From Prevotella sp. UBA3294 (lineage in GTDB: Bacteria; Bacteroidota; Bacteroidia; Bacteroidales; Bacteroidaceae): a stretch of DNA of 36,307 bases. The translations under genes and the position numbers were made by a program. The stretch spans positions 15,174 to 51,480 of the forward strand of contig DETG01000106.1 in NCBI GenBank assembly GCA_002361535.1, in the 5' to 3' direction. Under the pieces are notes generated by a model. The model made no database searches and was not told where the DNA came from. It worked only from the letters and a program-made list of their open reading frames with translations. The stretch's first letter is position 1; every line of letters begins with the position of its first letter. Below, one piece after another: positions 14,496 to 23,995 of the stretch.

Positions 14496-16151
14496 ATGTC
14501 ACAAACAATTCAAAAAACACTGCGTGATTCAGCAGCGATGCGATGGACAGCCCTTCTTTTGCTGGCCCTCGCCATGTTCTGTTCATATATCTTTATGGAC
14601 ATTCTATCTCCCATCAAGGACCTGATGCTCTCAGAGCGTGGATGGGATTCAACAGCTTTCGGTACTATGCAAGGATCTGAGGTATTCCTCAACGTGTTCG
14701 TATTCTTCCTCATCTTTGCAGGTATCATTCTCGACAAGATGGGCGTGCGTTTCACGGCAGTGCTCTCGGGAGCAGTCATGCTCATCGGTGCTATCATCAA
14801 ATGGTATGCCGTGAGCGAGTCGTTCATGGGAAGTGGACTTGAGACATGGTTCACCAATCATCTGAACTATATTCCTATCTTCGATGAATTAGGAGTGAGT
14901 CCGTTCTACGAAGGAATGCCGGCCTCGGCGAAGTTTGCAGCCTGCGGCTTCATGATCTTCGGCTGTGGCTGTGAGATGGCTGGTATCACCGTGAGCCGCG
15001 GTATTGTGAAATGGTTCAAGGGACGTGAGATGGCACTGGCTATGGGAAGCGAGATGGCACTGGCTCGTTTAGGTGTGGCCACCTGTATGATCTTCTCTCC
15101 GTTCTTTGCCAAACTCGGCGGTCATATCAGTGTCACCCGTTCGGTAGCTTTCGGTGTCGTACTCATGTGCATAGCCCTAATCATGTTCATCGTCTATTTC
15201 TTCATGGATAAGAAACTGGATGCACAGACTGGCGAGGCCGAGGAGAAGGACGATCCATTCAAGGTTTCCGATATCGGTAAGATCCTCACAGACAGCGGAT
15301 TCTGGCTTGTGGCTCTGCTCTGCGTGCTTTACTATTCAGCTATCTTCCCCTTCCAGAAATATGCCGTGAACATGTTGCAGTGTAACCTCACGCTCACCGA
15401 ACCGGCCTCAAACTCTTTCTGGGCAAGTTCAAGTGTCACCATCGTTCAGTATGTCATCATGCTCATCGTAGCAGCAGCAGGCTTCGCCAGCAACTTCCAG
15501 AAGAAGGCGAGTGCCAAATACACCCTGCTGTGCATCTCTATCCTGGCACTCATCACCTATTGTTATATGGGCTACATGCGGCAGTCTGCAGAGAGTATCT
15601 TTGCCGTATTCCCATTGTTGGCCGTGCTCATCACACCAATCCTCGGAAGCTTTGTCGATCACAAGGGAAAGGCTGCATCGATGTTGGTTTTGGGATCCTT
15701 ATTGCTCATCGCCTGTCACCTGACCTTCGCTTTCGTACTGCCAGCCTTCAGGGGCAACACCATCGGAGGTATCATCATCGCCTACATCACCATTCTGGTG
15801 CTGGGAGCCTCCTTCTCGTTGGTACCTGCCTCCCTGTGGCCCAGTGTGCCCAAACTGGTGGAGCCGAAGATCATTGGATCTGCCTATGCCCTGATATTCT
15901 GGATCCAAAATATCGGACTGTGGTTGTTCCCGCTGCTCATCGGTAAGGTACTTGACAAGACCAATCCCGACATTGTGAATGGACTGGCCAATCACACGAT
16001 TACAGCAGAAGAGGCTGCCGTGAGCTACAACTATACCTGGCCGTTGGTGATGTTGGCCTGCCTGGGTGTGGCTGCTCTCATACTCGGTCTGATACTGAAA
16101 GTGGTTGATAAGAAGAAAGGATTAGGATTGGAAGAGCCGAACATCAAGTAA
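14496..16151 (+). CDS. MFS transporter, MFSD1-like (first of a tandem pair)
   Basis: 551 aa, about 12 membrane helices, in the inner membrane. Recognisable features: the loop 2-3 motif GIILDKMGVRFT, the helix 4-5 segment GCGCEMAGITVSRGIVKWF, a central cytosolic loop GEAEEKDDPFKVSDIG (about residues 245-262), and FSLVPASLWPSVPKLV with GSAYALIFWIQNIGLW in the C-terminal half. The LWPSVP plus AYxxxxxxQNIG combination is, to my memory, typical of the group that includes mammalian MFSD1, a lysosomal dipeptide uniporter. The gene follows DPP5 after 90 bp with an octamer array in between. It is paralogous to the next gene but longer. Transporter is firm; dipeptide substrate is an inference from family and context. 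Confidence 0.85.
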   Translation: MSQTIQKTLRDSAAMRWTALLLLALAMFCSYIFMDILSPIKDLMLSERGWDSTAFGTMQGSEVFLNVFVFFLIFAGIILDKMGVRFTAVLSGAVMLIGAIIKWYAVSESFMGSGLETWFTNHLNYIPIFDELGVSPFYEGMPASAKFAACGFMIFGCGCEMAGITVSRGIVKWFKGREMALAMGSEMALARLGVATCMIFSPFFAKLGGHISVTRSVAFGVVLMCIALIMFIVYFFMDKKLDAQTGEAEEKDDPFKVSDIGKILTDSGFWLVALLCVLYYSAIFPFQKYAVNMLQCNLTLTEPASNSFWASSSVTIVQYVIMLIVAAAGFASNFQKKASAKYTLLCISILALITYCYMGYMRQSAESIFAVFPLLAVLITPILGSFVDHKGKAASMLVLGSLLLIACHLTFAFVLPAFRGNTIGGIIIAYITILVLGASFSLVPASLWPSVPKLVEPKIIGSAYALIFWIQNIGLWLFPLLIGKVLDKTNPDIVNGLANHTITAEEAAVSYNYTWPLVMLACLGVAALILGLILKVVDKKKGLGLEEPNIK

Positions 16152-16190
16152 GGCCCTCCCCTTCCCCACCTCTCATCTATCATCTCTTCC

Positions 16191-17594
16191 ATGCGCCAAC
16201 GCTGGACAACATTATTCCTTGCTGCCACCGTCATGATGATGGGGTACGTCTTCTGGGATGTGGTTTCTCCCTTATCCACAACCTTGAAGTCACCCGTCCA
16301 CGACGGTGGCATGGCATGGACGGCTGCCGAGTACGGTTTCTTTGCCGGTAGCTACAGCATCTTCAATATCTTCCTACTGATGCTCTTCTTCGGAGGCATC
16401 ATCCTCGACAGGATGGGAATACGCTTCACGGGAATCATGGCCACAGGAATGATGTTGGCTGGAGCCTTTGTCAACTATGCCGCCATCGCTTTCATGTCTC
16501 CCGAACAATACATCGACATGCCGTTTACGTTGTTCGGACTCATCCCCGCTCATCTCAAGTTACAGGTTCTCGTCTCTGCCATCGGCTTCGGTATTTTCGG
16601 CGTGGGATGCGACATCACCGGCATCACGATCTCAAAGGTCGTTACCAAATGGTTCACAGGACATGAACTGGCCTCTGCCATGGGCATCCAGGTGGCTATG
16701 GCACGTTTAGGAACGGCCAGTGCCATTAGTTTCAGTCCTTTATTGGCCTTTTACTACGGATTACCTGCCCCTCTTTTGGCAGGTGTCATCGTCCTTCTTC
16801 TGGGATTTGTGCTATTCATTGTCTATACCTGGATGGACAGAAGCTTCGATAGGCGTGAAGAACAGCGACAAATTGCCGTGACAGAAGCCAAACAGCAACC
16901 TTCAGAAGTCCATGCCTCAGAACAGACATCGTTTCTCTCTCCTCTCAGAAAAGTGTTGCGTAATCCCGGCTTCTGGCTTATTGCCGTCCTCTGCGTGTTC
17001 TTCTACAGTAGTATCCGTCCGTTCCTGAAATTCGCCACCGATGTATTGGTGAACAAATACGGAATCGAAGAGGTTACTGCTGGATGGATCGTTTCCATCC
17101 TACCTTATGGCACCATCATCCTGACACCATTGTTCGGAAACCTTTACGACAGAGTTGGCCGTGGAGCTACTCTCATGCTCATCGGCTGCATCATCGTCAC
17201 ACTTTGCCACATCCTCATTGCCATGCCCATCATGAATACCACCTGGATGGCTTCCATCGTCATGATCTTCCTCGGCATCTCGTTCTCCTTGGTGCCCAGT
17301 GCCATGTGGCCAAGTGTCCCCAAGATTGTGCCGTTAGGTCAGTTAGGCACCGCCTACAGCATCATCTATTTCATCCAGAACATTGGCCTGATGTTGGTTC
17401 CTATGTGGGTGGGAAACATCATCGGGGAAAATACCGACACCGACGGACAAGTGAATTTCACGCCGCCCATGCTCATCTTCACAGCTTTCGGCATTGCCTC
17501 GGCGATCACCGCTTGGATCTTACGATGGATGGACAAACGAAAGAACTACGGACTCGAAAAAGCCAATGAACAATTGAAAACAGGGGCTGATTGA
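16191..17594 (+). CDS. MFS transporter, MFSD1-like (second of a tandem pair)
   Basis: 467 aa, about 12 membrane helices. It shares the landmarks of its upstream neighbour: GIILDRMGIRFTG, GVGCDITGITISKVVTKWF, SLVPSAMWPSVPKIV and GTAYSIIYFIQNIGLM. The two are clearly homologous yet divergent, so this is an old tandem duplication rather than a recent copy. It starts 39 nt after its neighbour with a CT-rich, purine-poor gap that has no Shine-Dalgarno-like sequence, as is normal in this phylum. Directly after its stop (TGA 17592-17594) begins a 22-bp tandem repeat. Substrate unknown; dipeptides are plausible given DPP5 upstream. Confidence 0.85.
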   Translation: MRQRWTTLFLAATVMMMGYVFWDVVSPLSTTLKSPVHDGGMAWTAAEYGFFAGSYSIFNIFLLMLFFGGIILDRMGIRFTGIMATGMMLAGAFVNYAAIAFMSPEQYIDMPFTLFGLIPAHLKLQVLVSAIGFGIFGVGCDITGITISKVVTKWFTGHELASAMGIQVAMARLGTASAISFSPLLAFYYGLPAPLLAGVIVLLLGFVLFIVYTWMDRSFDRREEQRQIAVTEAKQQPSEVHASEQTSFLSPLRKVLRNPGFWLIAVLCVFFYSSIRPFLKFATDVLVNKYGIEEVTAGWIVSILPYGTIILTPLFGNLYDRVGRGATLMLIGCIIVTLCHILIAMPIMNTTWMASIVMIFLGISFSLVPSAMWPSVPKIVPLGQLGTAYSIIYFIQNIGLMLVPMWVGNIIGENTDTDGQVNFTPPMLIFTAFGIASAITAWILRWMDKRKNYGLEKANEQLKTGAD

Positions 17595-17598
17595 TCCG

Positions 17599-17717
17599 CA
17601 AACAGAGTCTATTTAAACATCAAACAGAGTCTAATTGAATAACAAACAGAGTCTAATTGAACACCAAGCAGAGTCTAATTGAACACCAAGCAGAGTCTAA
17701 TTGAACACCAAGCAGAC
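17599..17717. repeat. 22-bp tandem repeat, five copies plus a partial sixth
   Basis: Units start at 17599, 17621, 17643, 17665 and 17687, with a partial copy at 17709. The consensus is CAARCAGAGTCTAATTGA followed by ACAC; the last two full copies are identical and the first is the most diverged. No unique spacers lie between units, so it is not a CRISPR array. It starts 5 nt after the stop codon of the second MFS gene, so it would be in the 3' untranslated region. Confidence 0.92.
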
Positions 17718-18175
17718 GTTACTTGCAAATCTTCTCGTGCTCACGTCACAACATTATTCCCATAAAATAAATGAAAATGTTAGTTCACAACTTCACACAT
17801 CCATAAATTATTATCAATAAATTAATTACGTGTGAAGTTCAACTTCACGCAACTTCACATTATAATCACACGAAAAGGCCGTTTTCATGTCTGAAAACGG
17901 TCTTTTCAGATCCTAAAGACCATGTTTTCAGAAGCTAAGTACCATGATTACCATGAACAACTATAGAAGTTAACAACATGTGAAGTTATGTAAAGTTGAA
18001 CTTCAAACGTAACCCTTTCCGATACAGCCATTCACAGACCTGTAAAGTTGTGAAATTGAAAATCAACCATTCTTAGTGAAATTGAACTGTATTACATTTT
18101 TTGAACTCATCAAGCACTGAACAGCATACCAATCTGCAGATAATCGTTTTTATCCATTAAAAGAGATCAGTTTGT
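17718..18175. other. Gene-free convergent intergenic region rich in GTGAAGTT/AACTTCAC motifs
   Basis: No convincing reading frame on either strand. It is AT-rich and holds about nine copies of the octamer GTGAAGTT or its complement, exact or with one or two changes, at 17789-17796, 17832-17839, 17841-17848, 17851-17858, 17980-17987, 17990-17997, 17999-18006, 18042-18049, 18050-18057 and 18076-18083. The pair at 17832-17848 forms a perfect 17-bp palindrome. Neighbouring copies are often 10 bp apart. A strong bidirectional hairpin is at 17877-17902. A minus-strand TACGTTTG at 18004-18011 matches the -7 consensus but has no -33 box. Confidence 0.6.
17877..17906. terminator. Bidirectional intrinsic terminator
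   Basis: GGCCGTTTTCA (17877-17887), loop TGTC, TGAAAACGGTC (17892-17902): an 11-bp stem with one G-T pair. TTTT follows on the plus strand and an A-run precedes it, so it can serve both strands. It lies about 280 bp past the second MFS gene. Confidence 0.8.
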
Positions 18176-18219
18176 AAATAAAATGAAGGCGACCATTGCA
18201 CAACAATGCAACGGCCGCC
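18176..18219 (-). terminator. Terminator of the GH10-CE1 gene
   Basis: On the minus strand GGCGGCCGTTGCA (18207-18219) pairs with TGCAATGGTCGCC (18188-18200) around a 6-nt loop, two of the pairs being G-T. A T-rich tract follows. It starts 27 nt after the stop codon. Confidence 0.8.
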
Positions 18220-18245
18220 CAGGGAATATTGAGTAATGATTTTGA

Positions 18246-20504
<2,259 letters not shown>

Positions 20505-20563
20505 TTAATATTATAGTTGATATAAATTCAGAATTATTCAGCGGGTTAGTGGTTACTCCTTTG

Positions 20564-20593
20564 CAAAGATACAAAAATATTTACTTACTCAAA
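20564..20593 (-). promoter_or_regulatory. Promoter of the GH10-CE1 gene
   Basis: Minus-strand TTTG (20590-20593) and TATCTTTG (20564-20571) with an 18-nt spacer, leaving a leader of about 65 nt. Confidence 0.7.
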
Positions 20594-20645
20594 ATAATGC
20601 AGGAAGAAAACGAAGTAAATGAAACAAATAACAAACTTGTTGTAA

Positions 20646-20680
20646 CAAAATAAAACTCATGATGGACATGCCATCATGAG
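20646..20680 (-). terminator. Terminator overlapping the end of tilS
   Basis: On the minus strand CTCATGATGG (20671-20680) pairs perfectly with CCATCATGAG (20656-20665) around a 5-nt loop, followed by TTTTATTTTG. The 5' arm contains the last Ser codon region and the TGA stop (20674-20676) of tilS. Confidence 0.88.
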
Positions 20681-22005
20681 AGTGTTTCAAGACAGAGTAT
20701 CATTTTCGTGTTGTCAGTAACACGAAAAGAGTCGGCTGGGCGCTCATTGACCAGCCAAACGATCTGTCCTGTAGCATCCGTCACCACCAACTGGCGCCGT
20801 TTGTCAAAGAGGGAACGTTTACGATCGGTGAGATAATCACTCACCAATTTCGTCCCCTTCATCCCGAATGGTTGGAAACGGTCACCCTGCTGTGTGGGGC
20901 GCACTGTGAGAGGGAATCGGATGACAGCGGCATCAAGAACAGTTTTCGTGGGAGGCATGGAGAGCGGAGCGTCGAGTAAAGAACGAGAGACCAATGACAG
21001 TCTCATTCTCATCTGACTGTTGATAACATAGGTACCCGCCTCAGGGATCCGCATAGGTTTCATAGGTTCCTCGAAACGTTCTATCAGCAAGGTGTCCCGA
21101 TCAAACAACAGTTCATGGGTAGTCGAACGGAACAACGTGCCCGATGCAGCATCCAGATGACTGGCTATCTGTTCGATTTGTGCTGAGGTGAACCCGTAGT
21201 GCTTCACCATTTTATATAAGGTGTATTCGGGTGATGGTTGTTGACGGAGCCAGGAAAGGGAAATGACCGATGGTCTATCCACCATAGCCGGTGCTTGATC
21301 ATCAATGGTTTTCTCTGCCTCTTGAAGCCAATGAGCCGTTCGGGCAATGCTCTCCTTCACTGAGGGATTGATCTGTTGGAGAAGGGGAATTACCTCCAAA
21401 CGGATCATGTTTCGCATGGCCTCATCAGAAGAGAGATTACTGCTGTCGGTCATATACTCCTGTCGGTTCTCTTTCAGGAACTGCTCAATCTCACTGCGAC
21501 TCACACAGAGCAGTGGGCGAATGATCCGCAACGGCGGCTCCTGGCTTTCCACAACAGGATGGATGCCTGTAAGACCATGCAGTCCGGTGCCACGAATCAG
21601 GTTCATCAGCACCGTCTCCACGGAGTCATCTTGATGATGAGCCACACAGACGGCATCTGCAGGAAGGTCATGACAAAGCTGGGAGAAATAACGGTAACGC
21701 AGGGTGCGGGCCGCCATCTCTATACTCTGATGGTGAAGGGCAGCATACTCACGGGTATCAAAATGTACGAGATGGATGGGAACCTGTTGCTGTTCACAGA
21801 AGGATTTACAGAATTCTTCATCACGATCAGACTCCTCACCTCGCAGATGGAAGTTACAATGTATTGCTTCAACCGTATATCCTAACGATTTGAGTATCAA
21901 GAGAAGACACACACTGTCTGCACCTCCTGACAAAGCTACAAGATAGCGCTTATCCTGTTCCAGCATACGCTGTTTCCTGATAAACTCTGCAATACGTTTC
22001 TTCAT
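20674..22005 (-). CDS. tilS: tRNA(Ile)-lysidine synthetase TilS
   Basis: 443 aa. The PP-loop ATPase motif SGGADS is at residues 26-31, followed by AIHCNFHLRGEESDRDEEFC and VAHHQDDSVETVLMNLIRGTGLHGLTGI, the standard TilS landmarks. A C-terminal substrate-recognition domain contains VRPTQQGDRFQPFGMKGTKLVSDYL. The enzyme converts C34 of tRNA-Ile(CAU) to lysidine so that it reads AUA; it is normally essential. The ATG at 22003-22005 is followed by a good N-terminus. The gene follows the rlmI-like gene by 83 bp on the same strand; that gap holds an octamer repeat array. Its stop codon lies inside the terminator stem. Confidence 0.96.
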   Translation of the reverse strand: MKKRIAEFIRKQRMLEQDKRYLVALSGGADSVCLLLILKSLGYTVEAIHCNFHLRGEESDRDEEFCKSFCEQQQVPIHLVHFDTREYAALHHQSIEMAARTLRYRYFSQLCHDLPADAVCVAHHQDDSVETVLMNLIRGTGLHGLTGIHPVVESQEPPLRIIRPLLCVSRSEIEQFLKENRQEYMTDSSNLSSDEAMRNMIRLEVIPLLQQINPSVKESIARTAHWLQEAEKTIDDQAPAMVDRPSVISLSWLRQQPSPEYTLYKMVKHYGFTSAQIEQIASHLDAASGTLFRSTTHELLFDRDTLLIERFEEPMKPMRIPEAGTYVINSQMRMRLSLVSRSLLDAPLSMPPTKTVLDAAVIRFPLTVRPTQQGDRFQPFGMKGTKLVSDYLTDRKRSLFDKRRQLVVTDATGQIVWLVNERPADSFRVTDNTKMILCLETLS

Positions 22006-22012
22006 TGTTTTT

Positions 22013-22065
22013 CGTTAGATCGTTTATTCGATTCGTTATAACGTTATATCGACATATCGTTATAT
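22013..22065 (-). repeat. Phased 8-nt repeat array before tilS
   Basis: On the minus strand toward tilS: ATATAACG, ATATGTCG, ATATAACG, TTATAACG, a shortened 5-nt unit AATCG, AATAAACG, ATCTAACG, then an A-run and the ATG. These are the same octamers, in the same orientation relative to the gene, as at 14426-14481. Confidence 0.8.
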
Positions 22066-22088
22066 CGATCCATTAGCCAAGGAATTCA

Positions 22089-23273
22089 TCACTCCACATA
22101 CAACACCAGCCCCTTCAGGTATTCCCCTTCAGGATGATAGATATTGATGGGATGATCAGCAGGTTGGTGCAACTGGTGGAGGATACGCACCTTTCTGCCG
22201 CTGAGAGCAGCCGCCGTGAATACCGCATTACGGAAATGATCCTTCGTCACCACCTGAGAGCAACTGAACGTGAACAGGATTCCTCCTTTCTTTATTCGTT
22301 GGAATGCTTTGACATTCAGACGGGTGTAGCCTTTCAGGGCATTATGCAGTGCGCCACGGTGTTTGGCAAAAGCCGGTGGATCAAGGATGATCAGATCATA
22401 GGTGTCATCAGCTGCATCCAGGAACTTAAAAGCATCCTCACAGAAAGCCTCATGGCGGGTATCACCGGGGAAGTTCAGAGCCACATTGGCATTGGTAAGT
22501 TCGATGGCCTTCGCACTACTATCCACGGAATGTACCAACTGAGCACCGCCACGCATGGCATAGAATGAGAAGCCTCCTGTATAACAGAACATATTCAACA
22601 CACGTTTGTCCTTGGCATAACGCTCTAACAGAGATCGGTTCTCACGTTGATCAACGAAGAATCCTGTTTTCTGTCCTCGCAGCCAGTCAACATGGAACTT
22701 CAGTCCGTTCTCCATCGCGGTATTGTCTTGTGACCCACCAATGATAAAGCCGTTCTCTTGTCCAAGATCAGCTTTATAAGGTAAGGTTGTCTCACTTTTA
22801 TAGAACACATGCTGCACCCTACCGCCCATCACCTTCACCAGGTTCTCGGCAATAACCTTCCTGCTTTCGTGTATGCCCACAGAGTGTGCCTGAATCACCG
22901 CAGTAGATCCGTAGCAGTCGATGACCAGTCCTGGCAGGTTATCACCCTCGCCATGTATCAGTCGGAAGGTATTGTTCTCAGGATTCTCGGCGATACCTAT
23001 GCATACTCGCATATCATAAGCAGCCTTCAGACGGCTGTACCAGAAAGCATCGTCGATGGGTATGTCACGAAACGACAGCACCCTGACGGCAATGGTACCG
23101 ATTTGATAATGTCCCACAGCGACAAACTCCTCGTTGGAGTTAAATACACGCACCACATCTCCCTCCTCGATACCTTTGTCGGCATGATGGATAGCCCCCG
23201 AGAACACCCAGGGATGAAAACGCTTAAGACTCTCTTCTTTCCCTCGTTTGAGGTATATCTTTTTGTATTCCAT
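22089..23273 (-). CDS. rlmI: Class I SAM-dependent rRNA methyltransferase, RlmI-like (23S rRNA m5C)
   Basis: 394 aa. An N-terminal PUA-type RNA-binding domain (about 1-75: LKRGKEESLKRFHPWVFSGAI) precedes a central EEHEE-like region and a Rossmann methyltransferase domain (about 190-394) with SAM motif VLNMFCYTGGFSFYA and the catalytic-site ILDPPAFAK. Family members such as RlmI methylate C1962 of 23S rRNA. I start at the ATG at 23271-23273 (MEYKKIYLK); the frame continues two codons to a TTG. The PUA domain needs this N-terminus, so the first 50 nt really do overlap the end of the exonuclease gene in another frame. The methyltransferase family is firm, the exact target position inferred. Confidence 0.9.
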   Translation of the reverse strand: MEYKKIYLKRGKEESLKRFHPWVFSGAIHHADKGIEEGDVVRVFNSNEEFVAVGHYQIGTIAVRVLSFRDIPIDDAFWYSRLKAAYDMRVCIGIAENPENNTFRLIHGEGDNLPGLVIDCYGSTAVIQAHSVGIHESRKVIAENLVKVMGGRVQHVFYKSETTLPYKADLGQENGFIIGGSQDNTAMENGLKFHVDWLRGQKTGFFVDQRENRSLLERYAKDKRVLNMFCYTGGFSFYAMRGGAQLVHSVDSSAKAIELTNANVALNFPGDTRHEAFCEDAFKFLDAADDTYDLIILDPPAFAKHRGALHNALKGYTRLNVKAFQRIKKGGILFTFSCSQVVTKDHFRNAVFTAAALSGRKVRILHQLHQPADHPINIYHPEGEYLKGLVLYVE

Positions 23274-23889
23274 GTTCAATGATTTCTATTTTGTAATCCT
23301 TTGTCTCCTCCAAACGCATCAGTTCCTCATAGAGCATGATACATGCCCAGGCATCAGTGGCGGCATAGACCTTTTGTCTGTCGTCAAGCACATCACGTTC
23401 CCAATTGCTGAGCTGCTGTCGTTTCTGTATTTTCTGATGGAAGAAGATCGCATAGAGCTTTTGCAGACTCTTATCCTCCACCCCTATCTTTCCCACCATG
23501 TCCTGCAAGTCGATGAAATACCCGGGAACGAAGTCGGCACGTCGTTTCAACGAGATGATGTCATCATGCCAGGAGAGGCCGATCTTCTTCACGGTGGTAT
23601 CTTCCAGGAACCGAATCAGGGCGGGCGTCATCCCCGTGAAGTTTAAACGGAATAGGAAGCAGATGTCGTGAGTAGCCACTTGCAGAAGTGACACAGCATG
23701 AACCGATCCTTTCTTGAACGACGGACGAGTCTCGGTATCAACGCCTAAGATCGGCTGTGAGAGCAGATAGTCAACAGCCCTCTCCGTCTCGTCAGCCGAC
23801 AGCACCACGATAATTTTCCCCTTGAACTCTGCTATAGGCAGCTGGTTGATCTCCCCCTTTTCGAACTTATTAACAAGTAATTTTTTCAT
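23224..23889 (-). CDS. 3'-5' exonuclease domain protein (RNase D/WRN-type DEDDy)
   Basis: 221 aa. The DEDD exonuclease motifs are visible: Exo I GVDTETRPSF, Exo II KIGLSWHDDIISL, and Exo III YAATDAWACIMLYEEL (the Tyr-type). It consists of the nuclease domain alone without the HRDC domains of RNase D, as is common for the small Bacteroidota form. Substrate could be structured RNA or DNA ends. It is the first gene of a minus-strand unit with the rlmI-like methyltransferase and perhaps tilS; its last 50 nt overlap the methyltransferase start. A -7 box lies 21 nt upstream. The C-terminus (DIPQTRERRES) is charged and may reflect this overlap. Confidence 0.9.
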   Translation of the reverse strand: MKKLLVNKFEKGEINQLPIAEFKGKIIVVLSADETERAVDYLLSQPILGVDTETRPSFKKGSVHAVSLLQVATHDICFLFRLNFTGMTPALIRFLEDTTVKKIGLSWHDDIISLKRRADFVPGYFIDLQDMVGKIGVEDKSLQKLYAIFFHQKIQKRQQLSNWERDVLDDRQKVYAATDAWACIMLYEELMRLEETKDYKIEIIEHGIQKDIPQTRERRES

Positions 23890-23909
23890 GCTAAATGAAT
23901 AACAAGGTG

Positions 23910-23917
23910 CAAAATTA
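23910..23917 (-). promoter_or_regulatory. -7 box for exonuclease-rlmI
   Basis: Minus-strand TAATTTTG matching TAnnTTTG, 21 nt before the ATG at 23889. No clear -33 TTTG. Confidence 0.6.
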
Positions 23918-23961
23918 GAAAAAAAAATGCGATTTTATGGCGAAATGTGGCAAAATTCAAT

Positions 23962-23969
23962 TACTTTTG
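23962..23969 (+). promoter_or_regulatory. -7 box for ftsK-lolA-DUF5687
   Basis: TACTTTTG matching TAnnTTTG, 26 nt before the ftsK ATG. The -33 region has no good TTTG. Divergent from the exonuclease promoter 45 bp away. Confidence 0.6.
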
Positions 23970-23995
23970 CACAATATTAAACAATTATAGAGAGA

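Noticed and set aside
17599..17717. CRISPR-like array
   Set aside because: Units are contiguous 22-mers without unique spacers, and no cas genes are in the window.
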